Assembly (NCBI RefSeq): GCF_019749375.1
Contig: NZ_JACWFE010000004.1
Coordinates: 124,001 to 188,000 of the forward strand
DNA: 64,000 nt
Direction: 5' to 3'
Source of the DNA: Bacillus sp. S/N-304-OC-R1
GTDB lineage: Bacteria > Bacillota > Bacilli > Bacillales > Cytobacillaceae
The notes under the pieces were generated by a model. That model was not told the DNA's origin and ran no database searches. It saw nothing but the letters and a program-made list of their open reading frames with translations. Made by a program: the position numbers and the translations under genes. The number at the start of each line of letters is the position of its first letter. Position 1 is the first letter of the stretch. Below, piece by piece: positions 44,446 to 54,673 of this stretch.

Positions 44446-45378
44446 TTGTTAAATATTCCAAATGGCATTTGGCCTACAATGATCACCCCTTTTACACAAG
44501 AAGACAAGATTGATTATAAAGCACTAGAAGAATTAATTGAGTGGTATATAGAACGTGGAGTTGATGGATTATTTGCAGTTTGTCAATCAAGTGAAATGTT
44601 CAAGTTAAGTTTAGAAGAAAGAACTAACCTATCAACATTTGTAGTTGAAAAAGTGAATCGACGAGTATCCGTAGTGGCATCGGGTCATGTATCCGATAAA
44701 AATGAAGATCAGATTATAGAACTACAAGCAATTGATAACTCGGGTGTAGACGCAGTTGTAATTGTTACAAATAGGCTTGCTAAGGAAGATGAATCAGATG
44801 ATGTCTGGATAGAAAATGTTCAAAAACTTCTACAAGCACTTCCTGAAACTAAATTTGGATTATATGAATGTCCATACCCCTATAAGCGATTATTGAGTGA
44901 GAAACTAACAAAATGGTGTGCTCAATCAGGACGATTTTACTTCTTAAAGGATACTTCATGTAAGGTTGCAGATATGGAACGTAAACTAGAAATCTGTAAA
45001 AATTCTAATTTAAAAATATTTAATGCGAATGCTCCGACACTACTTGACTCATTAAAAAGAGGTGTGAGTGGATATAGCGGAATTATGGCCAATTTTCACC
45101 CCGAGCTATACTCTTGGTTGTTTAATAATTGGCAAAAGTACGAAAAGAAAGCAACAAAATTACAGGCTTACCTAGGAATTGCATCTGTTATTGAAAAACA
45201 ATTATATCCAACTAATGCGAAGTATTACCACAGTCTAGAAGGTAAAGGTATTAATATCAATTGCCGAGTACAGGATTATACACAACTAACTGAATCCAAT
45301 CGTTTAGAAGTTGAACAATTGTATATTTTTACTCAGCATATTGTTAAAGAATTTGTATCATTAGAAAAAACTAACTAG
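44446..45378 (+). CDS. DHDPS/NAL-family aldolase or dehydratase
   Basis: The 310-residue protein is a class I aldolase-type TIM barrel of the DapA/NanA family. It has GIWPTMITPFTQEDKIDYKA, the Tyr region GLYECPYPYKR and the Schiff-base Lys in YFLKDTSCK. The usual GTTGE loop reads CQSSEM, so it is not a canonical DapA. Members cleave or dehydrate keto-deoxy sugar acids. Its place in the TRAP-FucI-AraB operon suggests a step on a pentose or 6-deoxyhexose derived keto acid. TTG 44446 follows AAGGAG. Confidence 0.85.
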   Translation: MLNIPNGIWPTMITPFTQEDKIDYKALEELIEWYIERGVDGLFAVCQSSEMFKLSLEERTNLSTFVVEKVNRRVSVVASGHVSDKNEDQIIELQAIDNSGVDAVVIVTNRLAKEDESDDVWIENVQKLLQALPETKFGLYECPYPYKRLLSEKLTKWCAQSGRFYFLKDTSCKVADMERKLEICKNSNLKIFNANAPTLLDSLKRGVSGYSGIMANFHPELYSWLFNNWQKYEKKATKLQAYLGIASVIEKQLYPTNAKYYHSLEGKGININCRVQDYTQLTESNRLEVEQLYIFTQHIVKEFVSLEKTN

Positions 45379-45393
45379 ACTGGGGTGACAATT

Positions 45394-47172
45394 ATGATAG
45401 ACACAAGATGGAGAAGTTTGCCCAAGATAGGGATTAGACCAGTTATTGATGGTCGAAGAGGTGGTATTCGTGAGTCCCTAGAAGACATAACAATGGAAAT
45501 GGCACGAAATGTGTCCGACTTAATTGGCGACAATTTACGTTATCCCAACGGAGAACGAGTTGAATGTGTTATAGCAGATACAACAATTGGTGGAGTTATG
45601 GAAGCAGAGATAGCTCAAGCAAAATTCAAAAAAGAAGGTGTTGGAGTTACAATTACAGTTACCCCATCCTGGTGTTACCCCACAGAAACAATGGACGTGG
45701 ATCCACATACAATTAAAGCAATTTGGGGATTTAATGGGACGGAAAGACCTGGGGCTGTTTACTTAGCAGCTGCAGTATCGGCACATAATCAAAAAGGAAT
45801 CCCTGTATTTAGCATATACGGTAAAGACGTACAAGATTTGAATGATTCAACAGTACCAGAGGATGTACAGGGGAAAATATTACAGTTTGCGAAAGCAGGA
45901 CTTGCAGTTTCGTTAATAAAAGGAAAATCATATCTTTCAATGGGCTCTGTTTCAATGGGGATTGCTGGCTGTATTGTTGATGAAAGTTTCTTTCAGAACT
46001 ATTTAGGTATGCGAAATGAATATGTTGATATGACAGAATTTATAAAAAGAATGGAATTAAAAATTTATGATGAAGAAGAGTTAAATAGAGCTTTAATATG
46101 GGTTAAAGAGCATTGTAATGAAGGAAGAGATGTAAATCCTCCGGAACTTAAACGCTCAGTCGAGCAAAAGGAAAAAGACTGGGAGACGATTGTAAAGATG
46201 ACGTTAATTGCGAGAGACTTAATGGTAGGAAATCCTAAACTTGCAGAAAAAGGATTTGGAGAAGAGGCGTTAGGAAGAAATGCGGTTGCAGCTGGTTTCC
46301 AAGGACAGCGTGCGTGGACGGATTATTTCCCAACTGGTGATTTTATGGAAGCAATTCTTACATCATCATTTGACTGGAATGGCATTAGAGAACCATATAT
46401 GTTAGCAACAGAAAATGATACATTAAATGCAATCACAATGCTATTCGGTCATTTACTTACAAATTCAGCACAGATCTTTGCCGATGTTCGTACCTATTGG
46501 AGTCCAGAAGCTGTTAAACGTACTACAGGACATGAGTTAACGGGAATTTCTAAGAATGGTATTATTCATTTAATTAATTCCGGACCAGCTACATTGGATG
46601 GGACTGGACAACAAGAGAAAGATGGTTGCCCGGTAATGAAACCGTTCTGGGAAATTACAGAAGAGGAGGTTCGGAAATCTCTAGAGGCAACAAAATGGTG
46701 TGCAGCTGTTGATTTTTTTAGAGGTGGGGGCTTCTCAACAGATTATACGACCAAAGGAGGAATGCCTGTTACATTAGCAAGAATCAACCTTGTAGATGGT
46801 CTTGGGCCAGTCTTACAATTAGCAGAAGGGGTTACTGTAGAGTTACCTAATGAAGTTCATGACCAATTAGATGAAAGAACAAATCCTACATGGCCAACTA
46901 CATGGTTTGTTCCGAATTTAACAGATAGCGGACCCTTTCGTGACGTTTATTCTGTTATGAATAACTGGGGTTCAAATCATGCAGCCATAAGCTATGGACA
47001 TATTGGAAGTGAATTAATTACATTAGCATCTATGCTTCGGATTCCGGTCTCTATGCATAATGTGTCGGAAGAACGTATTTTCAGACCTAGCACATGGAGT
47101 GCTTTTGGTTCTATGGATCTTCAAGGAGCAGATTATAGAGCATGTCAAAAGTATGGGCCATTATATAAATAG
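45394..47172 (+). CDS. fucI: L-fucose isomerase (also acts on D-arabinose)
   Basis: The 592-residue length equals that of FucI. N-terminal ([20 protein letters not shown]) and metal-site regions are typical ([44 protein letters not shown]). FucI converts L-fucose to L-fuculose and D-arabinose to D-ribulose. Since a ribulokinase and no fuculokinase or FucA follow, D-arabinose use is more likely. ATG 45394 has TGGGGTG 6 bases upstream. Confidence 0.93.
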   Translation: MIDTRWRSLPKIGIRPVIDGRRGGIRESLEDITMEMARNVSDLIGDNLRYPNGERVECVIADTTIGGVMEAEIAQAKFKKEGVGVTITVTPSWCYPTETMDVDPHTIKAIWGFNGTERPGAVYLAAAVSAHNQKGIPVFSIYGKDVQDLNDSTVPEDVQGKILQFAKAGLAVSLIKGKSYLSMGSVSMGIAGCIVDESFFQNYLGMRNEYVDMTEFIKRMELKIYDEEELNRALIWVKEHCNEGRDVNPPELKRSVEQKEKDWETIVKMTLIARDLMVGNPKLAEKGFGEEALGRNAVAAGFQGQRAWTDYFPTGDFMEAILTSSFDWNGIREPYMLATENDTLNAITMLFGHLLTNSAQIFADVRTYWSPEAVKRTTGHELTGISKNGIIHLINSGPATLDGTGQQEKDGCPVMKPFWEITEEEVRKSLEATKWCAAVDFFRGGGFSTDYTTKGGMPVTLARINLVDGLGPVLQLAEGVTVELPNEVHDQLDERTNPTWPTTWFVPNLTDSGPFRDVYSVMNNWGSNHAAISYGHIGSELITLASMLRIPVSMHNVSEERIFRPSTWSAFGSMDLQGADYRACQKYGPLYK

Positions 47173-47183
47173 AAATTTTGAAA

Positions 47184-47212
47184 ATTGGTCCTTTTTAGGA
47201 CCAATCTTTTTT
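47184..47212 (+). terminator. Internal terminator between fucI and araB
   Basis: ATTGGTCC pairs with GGACCAAT around a TTTTTA loop, followed by CTTTTTT. It would lower araB expression relative to fucI. Confidence 0.8.
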
Positions 47213-47239
47213 AGGAAAACCACTAAGGAGGTATAGGCA

Positions 47240-48907
47240 TTGGGGAGAAAATATTCAATTGGTGTTGACTATGGAACAGAATCAGGGCGTGTTCTCATAG
47301 TAGAAGTATCCACTGGTGAAGAGATTGCAACTCATGTTACACCATATAAACACAAAGTCATAAGTGAGCGACTTCCTGAATCAGATATTACGCTACAAAA
47401 AGATTGGGCTCTGCAGCACCCTGATGATTTTTTGGAAGTCTTATATCAATCTATTCCTAAGGTTTTGGAACAAGCAGACGTGGACGGACGTGATATCATT
47501 GGGATCGGTATTGATTTTACATCATGTACCATGCTGCCACTAGATAATTGTGGGGAACCGCTTTGTTTAAAAGCGGATTGGAGTAGGAATCCGCATAGCT
47601 GGCCGAAATTATGGAAGCATCACGCAGCACAAGAGGAAGCAGATATGATAAATCGCAAAGCACAAGAGCTAAATCAGCCTTTCCTTGCAAGGTATGGTGG
47701 AAAAATTTCATCTGAGTGGATGTTTACTAAAATACTAGAGATTGTTAATAAAGCACCTGAAGTATATGAAGCAACGGATATATTTTTAGAGGCATGTGAT
47801 TGGGTTACATATAAGTTAACAGGAAAGATGATAAGAAGTAGTTGTATGATTGGTTATAAAGCGATGTGGGATAAACAGAGTGGATATCCTGACGAAATTT
47901 TTTTTGAAGCACTTCATCCAGACTTAAGAGGGATTAGTGAGAGCAAAATGCGTGGAGAGGTAAAAACTATCGGTCAGCGGGCGGGCTACTTAACAAGGGA
48001 AATGGCTGATAAACTAGGATTAGTACCTGGTACCCCTGTAGCCGTTGGTGTTATTGATGCACATGCATCAGTACCAGCTGTTGGTATCACTAAACCGGGT
48101 AAGCTGCTAATGGTTATGGGTACATCAACCTGTCATCTTCTTCTATCTGAACGTGAAGAAATGGTTGAGGGTGTTTCAGGTGTTGTTGAGGATGGAATTG
48201 TTCCAGGGCTATTTGCATATGAGGCTGGTCAAGCTGCAGTAGGTGATATATTTGCATGGTATACTGAAAATGCAGTTCCAAAAACAGTTGAAAAATTGGC
48301 TTTGGAAGAGGGGATTACTGTACATGAATGGTTAGAAAGAACAGCTTCAGCAGAATCACCTGGTGATTCTGGACTTTTAGCATTGGATTGGTGGAATGGA
48401 AATCGATCAGTGCTTGTTAATGGGAATCTTTCTGGTGTAATTATCGGTTATTCTTTGTCAACGAAACCAAATGAAGTATATCGTGCATTACTAGAGGCAA
48501 CAGCTTTTGGTACAAGAAAAATAATTGAAGCATTTGAGGTTAAAGGAATTAAAGTTAATGAGATTATTGCGAGCGGAGGCCTTCCACATAGAAACAAATT
48601 ATTAATGCAAATTTATGCGGATGTACTGAATCGAGAAATTAAAGTAAGTAAAACTGTTCAAGCATCAGCACTTGGGGCCGCTATGTTTGGGGCAGTAGCT
48701 GCAGGTCAGGATAATGGGGGATATGATACTATTTTTGATGCTGCCAAGGTAATGGCTAAAGCACCTGAAGATTTATTTATTCCAAATGAAAAAAATGTAA
48801 ACATATATAATGATTTGTATAAAGAATATTGTAAGTTACACGATTATTTTGGAAGGGGAATAAATCCTGTAATGGAAAAACTAAAGTCATATAAAGACCG
48901 GGTTTAA
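47240..48907 (+). CDS. araB: Ribulokinase (AraB-type)
   Basis: The 555-residue FGGY-family kinase has the AraB N-terminus ([19 protein letters not shown]), GTSTCHLLL and [15 protein letters not shown]. AraB phosphorylates L- and D-ribulose, giving ribulose 5-phosphate for the pentose phosphate route. The start is TTG 47240, eight bases after AAGGAGG. The operon lacks an L-arabinose isomerase, so the substrate is probably D-ribulose from FucI. Confidence 0.92.
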   Translation: MGRKYSIGVDYGTESGRVLIVEVSTGEEIATHVTPYKHKVISERLPESDITLQKDWALQHPDDFLEVLYQSIPKVLEQADVDGRDIIGIGIDFTSCTMLPLDNCGEPLCLKADWSRNPHSWPKLWKHHAAQEEADMINRKAQELNQPFLARYGGKISSEWMFTKILEIVNKAPEVYEATDIFLEACDWVTYKLTGKMIRSSCMIGYKAMWDKQSGYPDEIFFEALHPDLRGISESKMRGEVKTIGQRAGYLTREMADKLGLVPGTPVAVGVIDAHASVPAVGITKPGKLLMVMGTSTCHLLLSEREEMVEGVSGVVEDGIVPGLFAYEAGQAAVGDIFAWYTENAVPKTVEKLALEEGITVHEWLERTASAESPGDSGLLALDWWNGNRSVLVNGNLSGVIIGYSLSTKPNEVYRALLEATAFGTRKIIEAFEVKGIKVNEIIASGGLPHRNKLLMQIYADVLNREIKVSKTVQASALGAAMFGAVAAGQDNGGYDTIFDAAKVMAKAPEDLFIPNEKNVNIYNDLYKEYCKLHDYFGRGINPVMEKLKSYKDRV

Positions 48908-49281
48908 CAAGATTTATATAGCAGTGCATTATTCTTTAAATAAATATAAGTAACAGTAAGTGTTTTTTTCCTGAATACGGCTTTCACCATATTAAAAGTA
49001 TGGATATAAAAATAGTTTCGGTGTTATCCCTCAATTCTTTTGTGAAGTCCTAAAGGAGAACACCTATTTTCAAGTTTACAATTAATATAATTCGGTATGA
49101 TGACATTAAGAATTAGAATAGACTCACGTAGAATTTTTCCAATTCAATTAAGCAGAGCCTTCTTAATTTACTAACATATTTGTCTATGAAAGTCTCCAAT
49201 AGAAATAGATAGAAATTATTAGCTAAGGGAGGAACTTTCTCTGATTTTTATCTTAAAAATATCTAATAGGAGGCCAGCAGA
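48908..49281. other. Intergenic stretch, no gene seen
   Basis: AT-rich spacer after araB. I see no open frame with a ribosome binding site longer than 30 codons and no convincing terminator or promoter in it. Confidence 0.5.
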
Positions 49282-49722
49282 ATGCCAAAAACAAATACAA
49301 TAACATTTGGAACCATTACAGGAATCCTGTCTGGTCTTTTTCTAGGCTTGTTTTTAAAAATAATTCAGATGGTATTTGGAGTCAAGGTCTATACACTACT
49401 TTTAAATATTGATTACATCCCATATTTAAAAGACCTAACACTTCATGAAAGTATCGAATTTCTTTTACATATTTTTGTTTCTATCATACTAGCAATCATT
49501 CTATTACAGTTGTCGATCCTATATAAATGGACGAGAAGCCAAATCTTTACGCGTACTGTGCTATCGTGCTTTTTAATTGGTGTCATTCTTTATCCGACAA
49601 CAGCCTTGTCTGAACGAACACCTTCTATTACATCTATTTCGGGAGTGACGGCTTGGCTGATCGGGCATTTATTATACGGTGTGGTTTTAGCCCTTTTTTT
49701 CATCCGAAAAAGATCACGCTAA
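49282..49722 (+). CDS. Small four-helix membrane protein of unknown function
   Basis: The 146-residue protein has four hydrophobic segments (about 8-30, 58-80, 90-107 and 122-140) and a basic C-terminus (FFIRKRSR). Gly-rich GxxxG patterns (GILSGLFLGLFLK) indicate packed helices. I do not recognise a named family. AGGAGG lies 11 bases before the start. It is alone between two terminators. Confidence 0.7.
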   Translation: MPKTNTITFGTITGILSGLFLGLFLKIIQMVFGVKVYTLLLNIDYIPYLKDLTLHESIEFLLHIFVSIILAIILLQLSILYKWTRSQIFTRTVLSCFLIGVILYPTTALSERTPSITSISGVTAWLIGHLLYGVVLALFFIRKRSR

Positions 49723-49830
49723 CACCCCAATTATTTTGTGAGTGTCTTACCAATGGACCACTTTCATCAATCCTGTATATCAAATAGGGATATTAGACAA
49801 TCCATATGTGTATAGGGTAAATCGTAAGCA

Positions 49831-49862
49831 AAAATGCTCAGAATGACTCTGAGCATTTTTTT
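49831..49862. terminator. Bidirectional terminator
   Basis: AAAATGCTCAGA pairs with TCTGAGCATTTT around ATGAC with A- and T-runs on both sides. Confidence 0.85.
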
Positions 49863-49918
49863 GCCGTGTAATCGTGCTATCCCTTATTTAGCTATAGTAT
49901 CCCTTTTATTAAATCAGC

Positions 49919-50375
49919 TTACTGAATAACAACATTACCTACATATTGAGCACTGCCCGCTGAATTAATAAATTTAACTTCTAAAACATAATTCCCTTTG
50001 TTAGTTGGAAATCGAAATTCTCCTAAGTCATCCAATGCAAGTTCAGTTCTTTTGTCATTTTTTAATAGGGCAACTGTTATTTTCGGGTCAGTCCAAATAT
50101 CTCCACCATTTTTTTCGTTCTCTATAAAATCCAATATTACCTTTTGACCTGAAAAAACCTTTATTTCATCCAGAGATAATGCGTATTCTTCAATATCAAT
50201 TATTGTTTTCTGTACATCTTCACTTGCTGTTTTCCAACTAATATTTGCTTCTGTTAATTGAACAGATGCAATATCGAGATTTAAATGAGCAGTCGGAACT
50301 CCCACATCATAGTCTTCACCAAAACACCCTGCTAGCGTAAAAGCAAAGAGTATTCCTATAAATAATTACTTTCAT
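49919..50375 (-). pseudogene. Frameshifted lipoprotein gene
   Basis: A good ribosome binding site (GATGAGGTGTGAT) precedes ATG 50375, whose frame (MKV...) soon stops. One frame over, sequence reads LFIGILFAFTLAGCFGEDYD, a lipoprotein signal with lipobox LAGC, and continues as a 128-residue beta-rich domain to 49919. Removing one A after the third codon would join the parts into one lipoprotein of about 150 residues. It is therefore a one-base frameshift, or a sequencing error. The open part alone would start at GTG 50305 without signal peptide. Family not recognised. Confidence 0.72.
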
Positions 50376-50515
50376 ATCACACCTCATCAGTTTCGTTTAA
50401 CTGCTTCGTTTAGTTTTAAGAAAAGATCATTCAAAATCTTATAATAACTTTAACATAAATTTTCCATTTACCTGCATAAAAAGCTGCTAATTGATAGTGG
50501 ACCTAAAAAATCGAT

Positions 50516-50544
50516 TTGCAGACAAATTTGGAAAAGTCTACAAT
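50516..50544 (+). promoter_or_regulatory. SigA promoter of the helicase operon
   Basis: TTGCAG (50516-50521) and TACAAT (50539-50544) are 17 bp apart, about 90 bases before the first gene. Confidence 0.75.
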
Positions 50545-50560
50545 ATTGGTAATTGGGAAT

Positions 50561-50593
50561 GATTGGGCAATCCGAAGTTGAAAAAGCCCAATC
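50561..50593 (+). promoter_or_regulatory. Leader hairpin in the helicase operon 5' UTR
   Basis: GATTGGGC pairs perfectly with GCCCAATC around 17 bases, followed by CTATTATTTA. It lies between the promoter and the first gene and may act as an attenuator or binding site. Confidence 0.6.
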
Positions 50594-50633
50594 CTATTAT
50601 TTATAGACAATAATAAGATTAGGGGTTATCAAT

Positions 50634-51101
50634 ATGGACAAAAAAACATTTAAAACAAAGGTTACACAATTAATAGAACAGGATGTAGTTGGACTAGAAA
50701 AAGAGATAAAAATCAAGTATATGAAGAAATGGATTAGGGACTATGAGAGAAGTTTAATAGAACTATCACCAAATCAAGAATCACATAGTACAATAAAAAT
50801 AGGAATACTTGTAAGAAACACATTAACAAAATTCAATCGAGCCAAATTGCTTACGCCGGATAGGGTTTCCAGGTTACAAGATGCGAAATACTGTAAAACA
50901 ACGTTTGATATTAATTACCCATTTTTAATTAAGGTACAACATGGTACATCTTACTCAGAACAAAGAAAAGTGAATGGCTATGATCGATATTGGGCAGACG
51001 AGATCGTGATTGATCAGGTCAGATATTTTGTCTGTAACGATTGGTATGAACGGAACAGACCAAAGTTCATTAGATGGGTAAGGGATATAGAAAGCAATTA
51101 A
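50634..51101 (+). CDS. Uncharacterised 155-aa protein upstream of the PLD-helicase
   Basis: The protein has a basic helical N-terminus (FKTKVTQLIEQDVVGLEKEI) and an aromatic, beta-rich C-terminal half (WADEIVIDQVRYFVCNDWYERNRPKFIRW). No membrane segment or known catalytic motif is visible. It is 15 bases before the helicase gene under one promoter, so it likely acts with it. Start ATG 50634 follows AGGGG. The function is unknown. Confidence 0.75.
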   Translation: MDKKTFKTKVTQLIEQDVVGLEKEIKIKYMKKWIRDYERSLIELSPNQESHSTIKIGILVRNTLTKFNRAKLLTPDRVSRLQDAKYCKTTFDINYPFLIKVQHGTSYSEQRKVNGYDRYWADEIVIDQVRYFVCNDWYERNRPKFIRWVRDIESN

Positions 51102-51116
51102 AGTGAGGGTCTTTAT

Positions 51117-54100
51117 ATGCTAAAACAAGGAATCTATGAAGAAATCATAAATCATAAGTTAAAAGACGAGCTTGCTAGACTTGATGCAACCACCTTTGAA
51201 ATAGGAAAAGAAGATATCGATGTGGAGGAAGCACGGAAGCTATTATCTTCATACATATCACTGGTAACAAGAAAAGCATTGAAGTTTGTTCGTGATCAGG
51301 AGAGTGATGACAAGCAAGCTTTAATGAACCAAATTAAGACTTGTAATGAAATAATTACTACCTTGAGTGAGAATCTTGATGAAAATGAATTCATGGAGTT
51401 AAGGATTGAAGAGGAGGGGGAAGTTCTTACCTCTATTTATTCACGAATGAATTCTATTAGAAGTATTCAGAAGGAAAATGTAATCAGGCCAGTAACTCCA
51501 CTTTCTCAAAGCTCTCTCTTTACGGGATCTAGTTATGAGCCAAACATGCTCACAGAGCTCAAGAAAGAAATTCTTACTGCTGATTCGATTGATATGCTCG
51601 TATCTTTTATTAAATGGAGCGGTCTTCGATGCATTATGGAGGAGCTTAGGATATTTACCTCTAATCCACAGAACAAACTAAGGGTTATTACCACATCCTA
51701 TATGGAGGCAACGGATTATAAAGCTATCCAGGAACTTAGCGAATTGCCTAATACAGAGATTAAGATATCCTATGATGTAGATCGAACAAGGCTGCATGCA
51801 AAAGCTTATCTTTTTAAAAGAGATACTGGTTTTAGTACAGCTTATATTGGCTCTTCTAATCTTTCAAATCCTGCCCTTACATCTGGCCTGGAGTGGAATA
51901 TAAAGGTGACAGAAAAGGATTCCTTTGATATTGTTCGGAAATTTGAAGCGACGTTTGAAAGCTATTGGAATGATCAAGAGTTTAAGCAATTTCAGCCGGA
52001 TTCTGTCCAAGATCAAGAGCTCTTAAAGCGTGCCCTAACAAAAAGTAAAATAAAAGAAGAGCAAGGGAACTATTTTCTTTTTGATATTCAGCCTTACTTT
52101 TATCAAAAAGAAATATTAGAAAAGCTTCAAGTTGAACGTGAGGTATTTGGGAGAACGAAAAACTTACTCGTAGCAGCAACAGGTGTGGGTAAAACCGTTA
52201 TTTCAGCGTTTGATTACAAGCGTTTTAAACAAAAGAACTCATCAGCCAAACTATTATTTGTTGCTCACCGTGAGGAAATATTAAAGCAAAGCCTTGATAC
52301 ATTTCGGGCCATTTTAAGAGATCCGAATTTTGGGGACGTATTAGTAGGTGGAAGCCAACCAAATTCAATTGGACATTTGTTTGTTAGCATACAAAGCTTT
52401 AATAGTAAAAAACTATTTGAATTAACGTCATCCCATTTCTACGACTTTATCATTGTCGATGAATTTCACCATGCGGCAGCTGACTCCTATCAGAAGCTAC
52501 TGGAGCATTACCAACCAAAGATTCTTCTAGGCTTGACCGCTACTCCGGAAAGAATGGATGGAAAGGATATCCTCACTTATTTCGATGATAAAATTTCAGC
52601 AGAAATGAGGTTAACTGAAGCGATCAATAGAAAATTGCTCAGTCCCTTCCAATATTTTTGTGTAAGTGACACTGTAGATCTATCTAAATTGAAATGGAGT
52701 CGAAAAGGGTACGACATTAAAGATTTAGAAAATGTGTATACGTCCAACGATCTTAGAAGCAGCCAAATTGTAAAAAGTATATATAAATATGTTACCGATT
52801 TGGATCAGGTCAAGGGGCTAGGCTTCTGTGTTTCAATTGAGCATGCAAAATATATGGCTGCCTTTTTTGAAAAGGTTGGGATTCCGGCAGTCGCCTTATA
52901 CGGGAATGTGGATGGTAAAACAAGAAGAGAAGCACAGCATCGGCTTGTTCAAGGTGAAATCAAATTTATTTTTGTTGTGGACCTTTATAATGAGGGTGTT
53001 GACATTCCAGAGGTAAATACAATTCTATTCCTACGTCCAACAGAAAGTTTAACAGTCTTTCTACAGCAGTTGGGAAGGGGATTGCGCTTAGCAGAGGGAA
53101 AGGAATGCTTAACAGTTCTTGATTATGTGGGACAGGCTCACCAAAACTATGAATTTGAAGATAAGTTTCGTGCGCTAATAGGAAAAACAAAACATTCCGT
53201 GCGCCACTACATTGAAAATGGGTTCTTTCATTTGCCAAAAGGCTGTTTTGTACAATTAGAGAAGCAAGCAAAGGAATATATCCTTAGAAATATTAAATCG
53301 AGCACACACAGTCGAGCCAATTTAGTTTCGAAAATGAAGTATTTTGAAGAAGATACAGGGCTAGCATTAACCCTGGCTAACTTCTTACATCATCATCAGT
53401 TATCTATCTATGACTTTTATGGGAAAAGTGGGGATCGCAGTTTTTCAAGAATGTTGGTAGAAGCTGGCCAGGCGGTAGATTTTGATTGCAAAGATGGAAA
53501 GTTTATCACTAAGAGATTACCAAATCTATTTCACTTAAATTCAAAGAAACTTCTTCAATTTTTAATGGATTATCAAGATAATCCGGTAGTTAGAAGAGAG
53601 GAAGATCAATTGATGCTGGCAATCTTTTATTATTCCTTTTATCAAGCTCATCCAGAAAAAGAAGGATTTAGGACACTTGAAGAAGGAATCAAGAACATTT
53701 TAAATCAACCTGAATTTAAAGTTGAAATCAAGCAGATTCTCCAATTTCTTTACGAGTCACTAGAAATAATGGAGCTCGAAAATGACTTTGATTTTCCTTG
53801 TCCACTAGGCGTTCACAGTAATTACAATACCGCACAAGTGCTGGCAGCCCTAGGTTATTACAATGATACTAGCAGCCCAGCCTTCCGCGAAGGAGTTAAA
53901 TATTTTCAGGACAAAAACTTAGACATTTTCTTCATTACCTTAAATAAATCGGAAAAAGACTTCTCTCCATCTACCTTGTATGATGACTATGCCATCAATG
54001 AGCAGCTATTTCACTGGCAAACCCAAAGCCATGTCGGAGAAGGCAGCAGCACAGCGGAACGCTATATTCATCATCGAAAAAATAACCATAAAATTGCACT

Positions 54101-54269
54101 GTTTGTACGAGAGTATAAGAAGGAATTTGGTTATACTTCTCCTTTTGTGTTTCTAGGAACAGCAGATTATGTTAGCCATTCTGGAAGTAAGCCGATGAGC
54201 TTTATATGGAGGTTGAAGGCGGAGATGCCTTCTTTTTTGGTGCCTCGGGCGAATAAGAATGTGCTTTGA
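51117..54269 (+). CDS. PLD-nuclease/superfamily II helicase with DUF3427-type C-terminus
   Basis: The 1050-residue protein has a PLD-type domain (about 135-285) with the HxK motif (LHAKAYLF) and GSSNLS. A superfamily II helicase follows: Walker A AATGVGKT (353-360), DEFHH (448-452), LTATPERMDG, and motif VI LQQLGRGLRL. The C-terminal 300 residues match the DUF3427 region of such helicases (GVHSNYNTAQVLAALGYYN, FLGTADYVSHSGSKPMSFIW). Single-HKD nucleases fused to helicases are common in defence islands and in BREX/DISARM-like loci, but this architecture has no confirmed function known to me. Coupled to a small partner gene. Confidence 0.88.
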   Translation: MLKQGIYEEIINHKLKDELARLDATTFEIGKEDIDVEEARKLLSSYISLVTRKALKFVRDQESDDKQALMNQIKTCNEIITTLSENLDENEFMELRIEEEGEVLTSIYSRMNSIRSIQKENVIRPVTPLSQSSLFTGSSYEPNMLTELKKEILTADSIDMLVSFIKWSGLRCIMEELRIFTSNPQNKLRVITTSYMEATDYKAIQELSELPNTEIKISYDVDRTRLHAKAYLFKRDTGFSTAYIGSSNLSNPALTSGLEWNIKVTEKDSFDIVRKFEATFESYWNDQEFKQFQPDSVQDQELLKRALTKSKIKEEQGNYFLFDIQPYFYQKEILEKLQVEREVFGRTKNLLVAATGVGKTVISAFDYKRFKQKNSSAKLLFVAHREEILKQSLDTFRAILRDPNFGDVLVGGSQPNSIGHLFVSIQSFNSKKLFELTSSHFYDFIIVDEFHHAAADSYQKLLEHYQPKILLGLTATPERMDGKDILTYFDDKISAEMRLTEAINRKLLSPFQYFCVSDTVDLSKLKWSRKGYDIKDLENVYTSNDLRSSQIVKSIYKYVTDLDQVKGLGFCVSIEHAKYMAAFFEKVGIPAVALYGNVDGKTRREAQHRLVQGEIKFIFVVDLYNEGVDIPEVNTILFLRPTESLTVFLQQLGRGLRLAEGKECLTVLDYVGQAHQNYEFEDKFRALIGKTKHSVRHYIENGFFHLPKGCFVQLEKQAKEYILRNIKSSTHSRANLVSKMKYFEEDTGLALTLANFLHHHQLSIYDFYGKSGDRSFSRMLVEAGQAVDFDCKDGKFITKRLPNLFHLNSKKLLQFLMDYQDNPVVRREEDQLMLAIFYYSFYQAHPEKEGFRTLEEGIKNILNQPEFKVEIKQILQFLYESLEIMELENDFDFPCPLGVHSNYNTAQVLAALGYYNDTSSPAFREGVKYFQDKNLDIFFITLNKSEKDFSPSTLYDDYAINEQLFHWQTQSHVGEGSSTAERYIHHRKNNHKIALFVREYKKEFGYTSPFVFLGTADYVSHSGSKPMSFIWRLKAEMPSFLVPRANKNVL

Positions 54270-54280
54270 TGAGCTAATGG

Positions 54281-54317
54281 AGCCTATTGTTTTTATTAAA
54301 GGACTAGGCTTCTTTTT
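54281..54317 (+). terminator. Weak terminator
   Basis: AGCCTA pairs with TAGGCT around 18 bases, followed by TCTTTTT, after the helicase gene. Confidence 0.5.
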
Positions 54318-54494
54318 GAAGGAAGGATTTAGAAAGACATTTATCAAATATGTAGTGGGTTCATATTTCCTCTGAATAACACTTCAAGTTGTTACTCAGA
54401 AATGATATTCCACTTGACGAAAGAATACCTAAATTTAAAAGTTGATTTTATGTTTAAATAATTATTTGGCCATTAAGTCGAAGCATATTAAGAT

Positions 54495-54653
54495 TGCATC
54501 CCTAAACGAACTGCTTGGTAGCAAAGGATCTGACTGAATAGAAGATCTAAAAATCGAAAATACAGAATATGCAAAAGAAGAAAAAAAGGGAAAACTGTAA
54601 GGCTTGATGTAATGGTTTTTACCAACATAGGTGAAAGAATTAAATTAGAATAG
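54495..54653 (+). pseudogene. Remnant of an Rpn/PDDEXK transposase-associated nuclease
   Basis: The reading is broken by an in-frame TGA and a frameshift but recovers ASLNELLGSKGSD, IEDLKIENTEYAKEEKKGK and RLDVMVFTNIGERIKLE. These match the start of Rpn-family proteins (DLEILN..., RLDV.A.TN.GE.I..E). Only about 50 codons remain. The gene is decayed, so transposition or recombination activity is not expected. Confidence 0.65.
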
Positions 54654-54673
54654 TATAAGTCAGAACTGTATAT

